Source: Cephalotus follicularis
Taxonomy: Eukaryota > Streptophyta > Magnoliopsida > Oxalidales > Cephalotaceae
NCBI GenBank assembly: GCA_001972305.1
Contig: BDDD01000047.1
Coordinates: 344,607-408,606, forward strand
Reading direction: 5' to 3'
DNA length: 64,000 nucleotides
Positions 1-10,698 of the stretch are shown here, piece by piece. Position 1 is the stretch's first letter. Each line of letters starts with the position of its first letter. The position numbers and the translations under genes were made by a program. A model generated the notes under the pieces. The model was not told where the DNA came from and searched no databases. It was given only the letters and a program-made list of their open reading frames with translations.

Positions 1-2
1 CT

Positions 3-296
3 GGTACGGCCAACGTGGTTGCTGATGCGTTGAGCAGGAAGTCTTCTGTTTCCTTGGCTCACATACAGTTGGTTTACTTACCGATGCTGGAACAGTTGAG
101 ATATTTTAGGGCAGAGCTGTCTGCCGAGCACAGTGGATCAATGTTGGCTTCTATGCGAGTGAGGTCTGTTTGGGAAGAGCAGATCCAAGGAGTGCAAGAG
201 AAGGACTGGAGGTTGGCTAAGTTAATGAAACAAGTCAAAGAGTGCTCTTGGACTGACTTCTACATCAGAGGTGACGGTGCCCTGATGTTTGGGTAG
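3..296 (+). pseudogene. Ty3/gypsy pol fragment: RNase H end and linker
   Basis: The reading frame is already open at the left edge and begins with the C-terminal RNase H signature of plant gypsy elements ([11 protein letters not shown]). About 80 residues of the RNase H-integrase linker follow before a TAG at 294-296. The usual zinc-binding HHCC and integrase do not follow; copia LTR sequence begins within about 50 bases. This is therefore the broken end of an older + strand gypsy polyprotein lying outside element C1. The family assignment is firm from the ADALSRK motif. The rest of the element lies left of the window and cannot be judged. Confidence 0.85.
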
Positions 297-339
297 AGGA
301 TATCCGTGGATCGAAGTTCCACGTCTATCAGTCGTTAGC

Positions 340-1836
340 CAGTTAACCGGTGCTCATACCTTGCTCGATTTCCTTCCAGTGTACCCCTCGTCATGCTTGG
401 CTCCGATCGCGGACTAGGATTTGGATAAATGTCAACCCCTAGGTATTCAGCGATAACTATAAATCTATGAACACACTTTGACTATCGACAGACCCTCTTG
501 GAAACCCAGTTTTTGGTCTGCCAATACCTGGCTAGGACTTTACGTCTACAACGGTCAAATATATTATAGAGCTATTCACCCTCATTATGGGTGTGACAAT
601 CCCATGTTGCGCCAACTCACTCATACACCAATGTAGCTCCCCCAAGACCCGCAGACAATCCTTTTGACAGGTCGTGGTTAGACCCGGGGAAGGTGAAAAT
701 CAAAGTCAAGGAGTTACTACACGATGTAAGCCAACCGCTCAAGTATAAGGAGCATCGCAGGTCACGAATTGCCTACTAGCCTCCCATGGTTATACACTAG
801 CGAGACAAATAGGAATCCTATTGACATAGGTAATGACCATCCAAATAAGTTTCCTATGGTGGGTCAGTTCAGTGTAACATGCCCTTCAGCATGCAACCCG
901 CATCAGCTTTAGGGTTATACCCAAATGGCAATGAGATACTGCACCCTCCACCTAATCACCGGAGCAAGCATAATACGAAAAGTCTTAGCGGTTCATCAAT
1001 TTCCCTAAGAAAGTGAACCTACGACTTTGAACATTTAGTCAAAAGGGAGTAAGGATTTCATTCTCATAACCTCACAGGCACGAGATCCAACCACTCGTAC
1101 AATAGGGCGCTATATGTGTATTAAGCTGATATGGTAATTAGGATGATCCATATATATGGTTTGGGATGGATACATATAGCAAGGGTGCCATTTTTTGATA
1201 TGCACATAGAACATAAATGGAATTAAGATTGTATCAAATAGGAGTGCTACACATAAATCTGTGCAGCCAACCCTTTTGGCTTGCAGGGACACCCCTAATC
1301 TAACATACATAACATAGAACACCAGCTCAGGTCTAAGGATCTGACAGGTCATCTCAGGTACTGCTAGGCACTAAGTGCCTATACACTACCGCCACAGATA
1401 GGAATCACTACTAACACTAGATTAGCCACCATCCAAGTAGAATTCCTAAGGTAGGTCAAGTTCAGTGTACATGCTCCCAGCACACCCCCCATATTAGCTT
1501 TAGGGTTCCCCTCGAGTGGCAATGAGATACTCCACCCTTCAATCCGCGGGAACGAGCATAACACGGAAAGTCTAACTGGTTCACAAATGCCCCATATAAG
1601 TGAACCTCTGACTTGGAACAATTTAGTCACAGGGAATAAGGGAGTTTTTCTTAGAGCCCCCAGGCCTTACATCCAACCCTTGATATGACTGAGCACCATA
1701 TGTGTAAGCAGATAAAATGCTTCGATGATGTGATAAAACACATATGTCACATAAATGGAATAAGACTGTTTTAACCAAGAGATTATAATGGGTACACCTA
1801 GCCACTCGGTGGCTTGACGGGTTATCATCTCTAACA
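340..1836 (-). mobile_element. C1 3' LTR, truncated
   Basis: In element orientation the LTR begins at 1836 with TGTTAGAG, directly after the polypurine tract. It aligns by eye with 55085-55980 of the 5' LTR, including the blocks near 'actatcgacagaccctcttgg' and 'cagctcaggtctaaggatc'. The distal part seen at 53541-55050 in the other LTR is missing. The left end is therefore truncated against the gypsy fragment at 3-296, and the start coordinate is approximate. Confidence 0.6.
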
Positions 1837-1849
1837 ATCTCCCACTTGG
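1837..1849 (-). other. C1 polypurine tract
   Basis: On the - strand this reads CCAAGTGGGAGAT and is followed at once by the LTR start TGTTAGAG. A purine run of this form next to a TGTT LTR start is the usual plus-strand primer site of plant copia elements. Confidence 0.7.
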
Positions 1850-3260
1850 TCCTCAAGCAACGAGGACCATGTATTCAAGTCCATCGCCCTACAATGAATC
1901 TCGAATGTTAATCTGCCCAGAGCTATGGATCTGCTATGTTCACCTTCAAGGTGACACTCTAAAGTAATTATTCTCCCCTATCTATGATTCCCCATATCAA
2001 AAGATAGAGCTAATAAATGTGTATCGCAAGTGAGACCGGGGTTCCTTGGCCTGTGCATTGGCCTCCATCGTAGTCGCACTGCTGGACTATTGACGGATGG
2101 AACAATACTAAGTTCCTTCAGGAACTTCTACATCCTTACACCATTCTTTGCAGTAACTTGGTTTGCTATGTATATGGCTTTAGCCATGGAATCCACCATG
2201 AATTCCAGTTGCAAGCTCTGACAGTTCTTTTCACCCCGTTTAGTGTATAAACTTATCTCGATAGTATTGGTGATTATTCATATGAAAAATAAAGTTGAAC
2301 TCTATCAAGAGCTCCAATTACAATCAACTTAATCCATCTTAGTCCAAGAAGACATCCTTTGTGCCTCCAAGGTACCTCAGGATTCCCTTGACTATATTCA
2401 TGAGTTCAAATTGGAATTGGACTGATAGCTGCTTATCACAAGCATGATATCAAGCCTAGTACTCAACATGGTATGCATGACCGATCCTTCAGCCTCACTT
2501 AATGGACAAATTCCATGTATGTTCTCCAAGAACACCTTTAGCAGAGAATTGAATTCCATAAGAAAATAAGGAATTCTCCACGTTGAATAAATTCAGTACT
2601 ATGCTGACGTACTAGATTTGGGAAAGCCTAAACAACCTATTAGATCTTCCCCGAAGATCTCCATGGGTGGCTTCTCCCAAATCCATGATGGAGAAATTCT
2701 CAGCATTCTACACCAACAAATCAGACACCTACGATGTTTATAATCGGCAAGATGCAACTCCCAATATAGAACCTAGAATTTATGTTAGGAACTGTTTTAA
2801 CATCGGTAGACACATGGCTTCTTCGCATTCTTAAAGAAGTCAAAAGATCTGACTGCTTCCTTAGAATCGATAATACAACTATCAGATGCTTGCTTAAGGT
2901 CGTAACGACCTTACAAGTTAGCACACTATGTGCAAAAAATCGTTGGATGTAAATCCCTTACAGTAAGACATCCATTTTCCCAATGTCATAACCACGATGA
3001 GTGGCAATAGCAAACAAAATCCTAATGAATTTGAGTGCAACTATTAGTGGGAAGGTTTCTGGTATAGTTGACGCCATGTCGTGTACAACCTTTCAAAACT
3101 AATTGCATTAAGAATGCCTCCATATTCCATTTAGGATTTTGTGGCTTTTAGCCAAGCCTCGAATTCAGTGCCTTTCACTGTATTCTAATAGCTAACATGC
3201 TTGTCATCCTTGATGACACTGGATTTATCAATGCCCTTGATGAGAAAACCTTATCTCTCA
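1850..3260 (-). pseudogene. C1 pol remnant: reverse transcriptase and RNase H
   Basis: On the - strand, short translated stretches match the order expected in copia pol. A piece near 3120-3260 resembles the start of the reverse transcriptase (LKATKS-MEYGG). Stretches around 2700-3000 follow. Near 2350-2480 is the segment before RNase H (TMLSTRLDI ... SYQSNSNLN, then ILRYLGGTKDVFL). Stops and shifts interrupt every stretch, and no continuous domain can be read. RNase H sequence should occupy 1850-2300 but is too decayed to show catalytic residues. Domain identity is moderately sure; exact borders are not. Confidence 0.6.
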
Positions 3261-3362
3261 AGTACTGATCAAATCCTACCAAAACTACTAACCATAGGAG
3301 TGCCCAACCTCTAATTCCTTTAAATCTTGCATGGTTTCTACCTGTGACAACTCTTAGAGTTC

Positions 3363-3863
3363 CACTTTACTCCCATTGCTTACTTGGAAAGGATACTCCC
3401 TCTCCAGGATCATAGCAGTGCATGTAACAAATACCTTTGTATTTGTTGGGACGATAGAAATAGTATCCCTCAGTTTCCTGAGGAGACTCCACAAACCGAC
3501 AATGGTCTAACCGTGCCTCTAGCTTATTAGACTCTACCCTATTAATGTAAAGCCAGACAATCCTAAACATCATTTAGGATGGACTGCCTCTTTATCTATA
3601 CTTAGTATAGAATAAAGGACACGAATCTTAAAGGAATCCGATTTAGGGTGTAAGTCACTGCTTTCAACTCATAACCCCAAATAGGAGGTAGGGAAGTCAT
3701 TAAAAGATAATAGGGACTGGATAATGACCATGACGATCCGGTTCCTCCTTTGGGACACACCATTAGCATACAGTGTTCCTGGAGATGTCCATTGAGAGAG
3801 TATTCCATTATCTCTCAGATAATCTTGGAATTTGTCAGATAGGTATTTGCATACTCGATCCAA
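3363..3863 (-). pseudogene. C1 pol remnant: end of copia integrase
   Basis: Two - strand frames carry the C-terminal half of a copia integrase. At 3669-3863 it reads FQDYLRDNGILSQWTSPGTL, matching the family's 'F..YL...GI..Q.T.PGTPQ.NGV.ER' block around the catalytic glutamate. At 3602-3700 it reads AVTYTLNRIP, the usual 'A.Y.LNR.P'. At 3367-3573 it reads KLEARLDHCRFVESPQETEG, matching the 'KL..R...C.FVGYP..T.GY.FY' block. The pieces lie in different frames with stops between them, so this is a dead copy. The upstream HHCC zinc-binding part is not visible. Confidence 0.75.
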
Positions 3864-4306
3864 TTGAAGTGCTGTAACAGGCTTACCTCTCCGCTCCTCT
3901 TTGTCTTTTATGAGTTCTTTGCTGAATTGTTAAAGGTTTTGTTTCAAACTTGGGGACTATAACCAATAATCCCATTATATACCCAACCTTCATTAGACAA
4001 CAAAGAACAATCATTATTCTCTAAATCGGGCTCTAAGCTCAATTTGTATAAGTGAATAAACACTTATAACGTTTCTAATTAAGTCTAGTATATAATCACT
4101 AACTCCAAGTTTTAACACAAAAACTTTATATACAAACAATTCATAAATCCTATAGCTTCTGCAACAATCCTAGATCCAATACAAAGCTATAGATTCAGTG
4201 CTTTATCATCGCTCAGTTGTGTAGTATCTCCAACGTCCGGAGACACCTCTATGAGGTGTGTTAGTAGAAGTGGTAGCAATGAACTCCTATTAATCCCTTT
4301 AAAAAC
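3864..4306. other. Unassigned C1 internal remnant
   Basis: This is AT-rich sequence between the integrase remnant and the E1 LTR. I see no convincing frame or structural signal. By position it should be copia internal sequence upstream of the integrase. Confidence 0.35.
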
Positions 4307-5076
4307 TGTAACGCCCCAAACCACAAGCATTAACCCCCAAGGCTTGAAACGTTAGAAGTCGTACCATTCAAGCCCCTCACCAAATCATTAGCATAATTTA
4401 AAACGTCTTAACACATAACAATGCATGTGGAAAACTCAAATAAACCATGTCTTGTGTGGATAAACCCAATGTATACAATATGGTTCAAAACAAGCTCTGC
4501 CACAAACCGACAAGTCATTTTACAAATTGCAATTTCACATTTATACCAATTGGTCATCAGACTGCATTGGAGAAGAATACTTACTCGGTTACTTTAATCC
4601 TCTGCTTGCTGCGAAACTCCACCTGCATCTGATCCATTACCGAGAATGGGACAGCAACCACTGTTTTGTAGGAACTACTACATATGCATGTGAGAAGTGC
4701 AAGTGTAGCAATATCAGCGTGTATGTTATGAGAGATGCAAGAAAAAGCTGAACCATACAATACAGATAACCAAATCATTTCTAATACCATCTAACAGTCA
4801 TAAACAATCCTCCTCGGCTCCTTTTGCGCTAGGAGGAGAGGAATATGCACTCCAAATGCTTCAGGTAGAGGATCCGAGATGGGATAACCATTGCATTATT
4901 GGGTAGACAAGGTTCCTCGGCTTACTCTACTTAGGGAAGAGCAAGATACGCACTCTAGACGTTGTAGGCAGAGGGGAGGAAACAAGCACTTATGTCTACA
5001 TTTGATCAGACCTCATCACAGTTATACCATTTATACCTTAACCTTATAACTATATAGGAACATTCATTTAACATTT

Positions 5077-5260
5077 ATGGCTCATCTCAATTGGTGATCC
5101 CTTAGGCTCATCTCAATCGGTGACCCCCGTAGGCTATCAACCTCGATGACCTTCTTGGGTAATCTCGGCTGGTGACCCATTGGTTCATCTCGAGTGATAG
5201 CTTTACAGGTTCATCTCAGTTGGTGACCTAGTTCTATTTCATCTCAGTTGGTGACCAATT
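5077..5260. repeat. LTR minisatellite, 'ctcatctcaattggtgatccc' type
   Basis: Six or so imperfect copies of a 24-30 base unit built on 'tcatctca(a/g)ttggtgacc' lie in a row. The same array occurs in the other E1 LTR at about 49930-50110, so it predates the insertion. Confidence 0.75.
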
Positions 5261-5465
5261 ACATTGCGCATTAATCAGTCTAACATTAACACTCTATTTC
5301 CTGTTTAAGAGGCCTGTCTACTTTACCTTTAGTATGCCTTTATGTTTAGTCTACCTTTACACTTAGTCAGCCCATACACTTAGTCTGCCTTACAGTATAT
5401 TAACTAGTTTGTCCTCTGATCCTATGGGAAGGTCAGCTCGCCAAGTGTGAGTTAGACAAGCTCGA

Positions 5466-5606
5466 ACCCATGCTCTTGCATGCTCGGGCACATGCTCTAG
5501 CATGCTCGGACACATGCTCTACCATGCTCGGAAGTATGCTCTGGCATGCTCAGACATATGCTCTGGCATGCTCGGACACATGCTCTGGCATGCTCGGACA
5601 CGCTAG
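5466..5606. repeat. LTR minisatellite, 'catgctcggacacatgctctgg' type
   Basis: Six imperfect copies of a 22-23 base unit occur in tandem. The other LTR carries a shorter and more diverged version at about 50322-50440, so copy number has changed since the two LTRs were identical. Confidence 0.8.
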
Positions 5607-6319
5607 TCCTTCTCAGCCCTTCATCCAACATGTGTCGGAACACTAATACATTCTTTACAGTCTATAACATAGTATGTAATCGGTTAGTTAAAATTCCACC
5701 AGTTCCAGAGGACGATTGTACGCATTCATTACTTTAGAATTAACAGTAGCAGAGCTTATCATTCACATTGTCTATCTAGAATATAGACATTCGCTAGATC
5801 TTAACAATCTCAGTAGCAATTCACAACATTCATAAAATATCTATGAATTGTAGGTAGTAGATCCTACTTCGACACTTTCAAGTCTTGATTTACACTTTCC
5901 TTTCCATGGTTAAACACGAACAATTCCTCCCTTCTCTTCTAGCTAAGCTCTTTAATTCACTGTTTCTCTTTTCACTTCCTGGTTTCCCACTTTACCTCTG
6001 TCTCAAGGATAGAAGTGAGGTGATTAAAATGAGAGTGGAAGGAGAGACAAGAAATCTATAGACAATGACATTATCTTGTCTCTTTCTCTCCATTTCATCA
6101 ACAACCTTCCCCACACTCACCACATTCTCTTTTATAGCTTAAAAGGAAGGCTCTAGAATTCACTGGACACTTGCTGCCATTTCCAAATGTTGGGCTGAGG
6201 ACTGGTACAGCTGGCCCAATAGTCCTTTTTTCCTCGCAATCAATGCTTGGCCCAGTACCATAGCAACCATTTTCAATCCCAAAATACCATTCTTTCATTA
6301 TGAAATTTTGGGTGTTACA

Positions 6320-6336
6320 ATCCTCCCCCTTAAAAG
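6320..6336 (-). other. E1 polypurine tract
   Basis: On the - strand this reads CTTTTAAGGGGGAGGAT and abuts the LTR start TGTAACACCC. It is the expected plus-strand primer of a gypsy element. Confidence 0.8.
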
Positions 6337-6379
6337 AATCTCGTATTGAGATTCTAGGGTTAAAATAAATAAGGGTACG

Positions 6380-6900
6380 TAGCTTTCATACCATCCTCAT
6401 GCTCCCAGGTAGCTTGTTCAGTCCCATGATATTGCCACAATACCTTCACCAATGGGATATTCTTGCTCCTTAATTTGTTTAACTTGGTGGTCAAGGATGC
6501 GGATATGAGTCTCAACAAATCTCAAGTCCGGTCGTAACTGTAATATTTCCCACTAAAGCACATGAGAAGGGTCAGGTTGGTATTTCCATAACAGTGAGAC
6601 ATCAAAGACATCATGTGCATTCGATGAATTGGGAGGCAAGGAAAGTATGTAGGCATCCATGCCTACTCTCTCAAGGATCTTGAAAGGTCCTATGAAGCAA
6701 GGGGATAGTTTCCCTTTCTTGCCGAACCTCATGATGCCTTTAAAAGGTGACACTTTAAGAAAACCATGGTCTCCCGCTGAAAATTCTAGTTCTCTTCTGC
6801 GATTATCCGCATAACTTTTCTGTCTACTTTGAGTTGTCAAAAGTCTCTCTCTAATCACTTCAGCCTTCTCCGTTGTTTCTTGCATCAACTCTGGCCCCAA
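6380..6900 (-). pseudogene. E1 integrase C-terminus and chromodomain
   Basis: A - strand frame of 115 codons (6553-6900) carries the family's post-integrase block: AQ/TQSRQKSYAD, then GDHGFLKVSPFKG, GKLSPCFIGPFKILERVG, and NAHDVFDVSLL. These correspond to the conserved 'SRQKSYAD', 'GD.VFLKVSP' and 'GP(F/Y).I..RVG' motifs of chromoviruses. After a stop near 6550 the strand continues in another frame with a chromodomain-like end (VKVLWQYHGTEQATWEHEDG, about 6395-6455). The chromodomain targets integration to heterochromatin in this clade. Frame breaks make it non-functional. Clade placement (Tekay/Del-like) is inferred from this C-terminus. Confidence 0.8.
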
Positions 6901-7558
6901 AAGACTTTATTCTCAAACTTCAAACAAACCGATTGGGGTTCTACACTTCCGTCAGTAGAGAGTTTCAAATGGTTCCATTCCAATACTGGTATGATAGTTG
7001 TTATAATATGAGAACTCTACTAATGGCAGACGTTCATCCCAACTGCCACCCCAGTCCATCACACAGGCTCTAAGCATATCCTCTAGAGCGTAAATGGTTC
7101 TCTCAGACTGTCCATCGGTCTGAGGGTGAAAAGTTATGCTAAAATAATGTTGAGTACCAAAAGTTGCTTGTAATTTCTTCCAGAATCAGGACGTAAATCG
7201 AGGGCCTCTATCAGACACTACACTGATTGGTACACCATGGAGTTTAACTATCTCTCCAATGTATAAAGTTGCTAACCATTCAAGAGAGTAGGTGGTCTTG
7301 ATCACAAGGAAATGAGTAGATTTAGTAAAGCGGTCAAAGATCACCCATATAGCATCACGGTTAGTCCTTGTTCTTGGCAAACAAGTCACAAAATTCCATG
7401 GTGATGTGTTCCCATTTCCATTGTGGTACCGTTAAGGGTTGGAGTAACCCTGCTGGTCTTTGATGTTCTGCTTTAATTTACTGACCTGTTAGACAGGTAG
7501 TGACATATTCAACTATTTCCTTTTTCATATTATTCCAGCAATAGTTACGCTTCAAATA
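6901..7558 (-). pseudogene. E1 integrase core remnant
   Basis: The 7186-7389 frame on the - strand reads [20 protein letters not shown] and then [17 protein letters not shown], the gypsy integrase core with its second catalytic aspartate (SDRGPRFTS). Downstream (7030-7140) the complement encodes the '[12 protein letters not shown]' block with the catalytic glutamate, in another frame. Upstream near 7400-7440 is the '[10 protein letters not shown](D/E)F' block; here the first catalytic aspartate position reads E (MEF), as far as can be judged by eye. Several stops and shifts break the domain. Confidence 0.75.
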
Positions 7559-8200
7559 TCAATACATCTTGGTACTCCCTGGATGTACTGAGAATTTGGA
7601 GCAGTGAGCCTGTGACAAAAGCTCATCTTTCAATTCTTTGTCATTGGGAACACAAATTCCTTCCCGATATTTGATCAGTTCGTCACTTTGGATCAAGAAG
7701 TCGGGCTTCAACCCACCTTGACCATACAATGCCATCTTAAGCAAGTTTCCATATTTACTCTGTGCTTCTATAATTTTGTCTATTAACCATGGACGTACGT
7801 GATGGTGAGAGATTGTTAGGCATGCTGACCAGATACTCAATGCATCTACAACTACGTTAGTTGTGCCTGGATGGTTCTCAATTTTGCAATTATAATCATT
7901 GAGCAATTCCATCCATCTCCTTTGTCTCATATTCAGGTCATTTTGGGACAATAGATACTTCAAACTCTTGTGATCAGTATACACCTCAAATATCGTACCA
8001 TATAGATTGTGCCTCCACTTTCGCAGCACAAAGACTATCGCTGCCAACTCAAGGTCATGAGTCAGATATTTCTCTTCATGGGGCTTCAATTTCCTTGAGG
8101 CATAAGCAATCACCTTTCCATTCTGCATCAGGACACATCCCAAGCCATTTCTTGATGCATGACCATATATTACAAAACCTTCACTACCTTCTGGTAAAGG
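7559..8200 (-). pseudogene. E1 RNase H, linker and integrase zinc-binding start
   Basis: A long - strand frame (7559-8143) carries RNase H with [31 protein letters not shown] (catalytic glutamate) and [11 protein letters not shown] (catalytic aspartate). It ends with a worn NVVVDALS. Just upstream, the first catalytic aspartate, normally in 'YSDAS', reads YGHAS, an Asp to His change that would abolish activity. The linker and the start of the zinc-binding motif ([15 protein letters not shown]) follow. The enzyme removes RNA from the RNA:DNA hybrid during replication. This copy is dead both by the missing residue and by breaks on either side. Confidence 0.85.
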
Positions 8201-9209
8201 TTAGATCGGCGCAGAAGTTAATCGATTCTTCAACTCTTGAAATCTCCGTTCACAAAGATTATTCCATACAAATGCTACATTCTTCTGCGTTAATCGGGTC
8301 AGAGGTGTAGCTATTCGGGAAAATCCTTCCACGAAGTGACGGTAATATCCCGCCAAGCCTAAAAAGCTTCTGACCTCTGTTACATTAGTTGGCCATTTCC
8401 AGTCCTTTATTGCTTTCATCTTTGATGGGTCGACCGACAAACCGACACTGGAAATGATATGGCCAAGAAAAGCTACCTCTGACAACCATAATTCACATTT
8501 GTGGAACTTGGCATATAACCGATGATCTCTCAGAATTCGCAATGCCAAGTGTAGATGTTATCCATGTTCTTCCATCGTTTTAGAATGCACTAGGATATCA
8601 TCGATGAAGACTACAATGAATCGATCAAGATATGGACTAAACACTTGATTCATCAGACTCATAAATGCAGCAGGGGCATTAGTTACCCCGAACGGCAAGA
8701 CTACGAATTTGTAATGTCCGTAATGTGATCCGAAATCTATTTTCGAGATATCTTCCCTTGTAACTCTAAGTTGATGATATCCTGATCTCAAATCTAGATT
8801 AGAGAACACTGCCGATCCTATAAGCTGATCTAATAACTCATCAATGTGCGACAACAGATATTTGTTCTTGATAGTTACCTTGTTAAGCTGCCAATAATCA
8901 ATACACATTCGGAACGATCCATCTTTCTTCTTGACTAATAAGACCGGTGCCCCCCACGGAGACGCACTCGGTGGAATGAAACCTTTATCGAGTAACTCCT
9001 GCAATTGCACATTTAATTCCTTTAATTTGGGGGGGAGCCATTCGATAAGGAGCTCTCGATATAGGTGTTGTTCCGGGTAGAAGATCTATAGAAAACTCTA
9101 CATCTCTTTTAGGGGGTAAAGATGTCAATTCTTCCAGAAACACATCTGGGTACTCACAAACGCCCGGAACATCCTCCAACCTTGGTACCCCTCTTGTATC
9201 ATCCATCAC
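8201..9209 (-). pseudogene. E1 reverse transcriptase
   Basis: Three - strand frames together cover the domain. At 8985-9209 is the N-terminal PDVFLEELTSLPPKRDVEFS. At 8558-9010 are [41 protein letters not shown] and the polymerase box [11 protein letters not shown] (F-I-D-D in place of Y-x-D-D, common in plant gypsy). At 8201-8548 is the thumb and connection region with [20 protein letters not shown] stop and shifts separate the pieces (near 8550 and 9010). The catalytic Asp pair is intact, but no full-length protein can be made. Family identity is secure. Confidence 0.9.
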
Positions 9210-9233
9210 ATGTGCCAGATAAGCAACATAACC

Positions 9234-9760
9234 CTATCTCAAGAGTCTGTCAGCCTGCATAGCATATATCATTTGAATTGGCTGACATTCTATAGTTCCA
9301 ATAAATTGGAACGGAGATTGCCCTAACACATTGACTGTTACAACCTTCCTGTTACAATATACATAAGCATAGCGTGTCGATAACCAATCCATTCCCAGAA
9401 TTACATCAAGCTCGCCCATTGGCAACACTATCAAATCTTCCAAAAGAATATGCCCGACGATCCTAATAGCACAAGATTTTCACACCCATTCGGAGGTAGC
9501 AGACTCTCCCACTAGTGTGCTAACTTCTATTAAAAAGGGTAAGGGCTCCGGCTCTGTATTCAGATGTCGTATAATATTCGATGCAATATAAGAATTTGAA
9601 GAGCCTGAGTCTATAAGAACTTGTGCCATGTGAAGAAATATATACACCGTACCTTCAATAACTGAGGCAGATCCTGCTGCGGCTTCCTTATCCATAGTAT
9701 ATACCCAACATTGCACGATAGGTGTTGACCCCATTGGCTACTTTCTGCTGTCTCCTCATC
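9234..9760 (-). pseudogene. E1 aspartic protease
   Basis: On the - strand the 9480-9734 frame contains VLIDSGSSNSYIA, the D-S-G active-site loop of retropepsin-like proteases. The next frame (9234-9443) carries DLIVLPMGELDVILGMDWLS, the conserved 'D.I.L....DVILGMDWL' block that follows the protease in plant gypsy elements. The enzyme would cleave the Gag-Pol polyprotein. A stop separates the two frames. Confidence 0.85.
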
Positions 9761-9772
9761 CTAAGTTAGTTC

Positions 9773-10698
9773 TTAGACAACCCTCATATTGCTGTCTAGA
9801 ATTATGGTTCGGTCGGGAACCTCCTTAATAAGAAGTTGCACTCTGTCGTGGCTGATTGCCATAACCGTACCTTCCATAAGGGCATTCTGCAACTTTATGA
9901 TCTGTAGCTTCGTATACCATATATTTACCAATTTTCCATCAACAATCGTCAGATGCTTGATTCGTACGCTGACAATGTATGCATGGTTCATAAGGGGTTT
10001 AACTGCTAGAGTCGACAAGTTTGGGTTGACCCTTGGTGGTGACAATAATCCCCGGTCTCTCCGTCGAGAGCCACGACCTCTTCTTCTATGCTGGGACTTA
10101 TGAGATTGTCTTCCAAATCTGGAGGGACCAGCTGGACTACAAGTACTATGTGGAAATCCACTCTGTCTGGGACTACTGCTATATCTCGATCTTTGGGATT
10201 TATTACTACCTCTAGAACTCCTACCAGAATGTCCTCCTAGAGACACTGATCTCTTATTGTCAGTCTGGATCCTCAATCTATGTATCTCATTGGTCACAGC
10301 CTCTATGTCTCTAGCACTAATAGACAATTGAAAGAGGAATCTAAGCCTTAGAGGCACCAGCTACTGTTTGATATCAGGTCTGAGTCCTATAAGAAACTTC
10401 TTGGCCTTCCTTATTTCATTACTGACCATGTGTGGAGCTACTCTTGACAATTCTATGAATTTGGCCTCATATTGGGCCACTGTCATATCACCTTGAGCCA
10501 AGTTGAGAAATTCTGCATCTGTTTTGTCCACTTCTGCTTCAGGGTAGTACTGTTCGTTAAATTCAGTTTTAAATTGGTCCCACGATCTAACTACCCCTGA
10601 TTGTTCCCATGAGGTTTCAATCATTTTCCACCAGTGTTCAGCTTTGCCCTATAGCATATATGTGGCGAAGAGGATCTTCTGGGAGTCAGAACACTCCA
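9773..10698 (-). pseudogene. E1 gag, C-terminal two thirds
   Basis: On the - strand, 10361-10698 encodes the retrotransposon gag domain (KAEHWWKMIETSWEQSG, FNEQYYPEAEVDK, MTVAQYEAKFIELSR, KKFLIGLRPDI). It is followed from 9773 to 10357 by a basic, Ser/Arg-rich linker and a decayed zinc-knuckle region whose Cys and His residues are mostly gone. The frame runs into the E2 insertion at 10698 and resumes at 42722. Gag forms the cytoplasmic particle. A stop lies just inside the edge (near 10650). Confidence 0.85.
10694..10698. other. E2 target-site duplication, left copy (CTCCA)
   Basis: It is identical to 42717-42721 and lies immediately outside the TG...CA ends of E2. Collapsing the two copies rejoins E1 gag in frame. 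Confidence 0.9.

Larger units (their letters stand above)
4307..6319 (-). mobile_element. E1 3' LTR (2.0 kb)
   Basis: It starts TGTAACGCCCC and ends GGGTGTTACA, and matches 49162-51192 along its whole length with scattered substitutions and small indels. It holds two short tandem arrays (5077-5260 and 5466-5606). No coding frame in it is credible. On the - strand it follows the polypurine tract at 6320-6336, which makes it the 3' LTR. Confidence 0.9.

Noticed and set aside
4447-4790. Overlapping + and - frames of 60-75 codons in the E1 LTR
   Set aside because: They are short, on both strands, and only one (4447-4632) has a like-length partner in the other LTR (49302-49487), as expected for LTR text. 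They carry no motif.
5466-5606. A CRISPR-like array (short repeats at even spacing)
   Set aside because: Units are contiguous 22-23 base tandem copies without unique spacers, in a plant LTR, and copied in the partner LTR.
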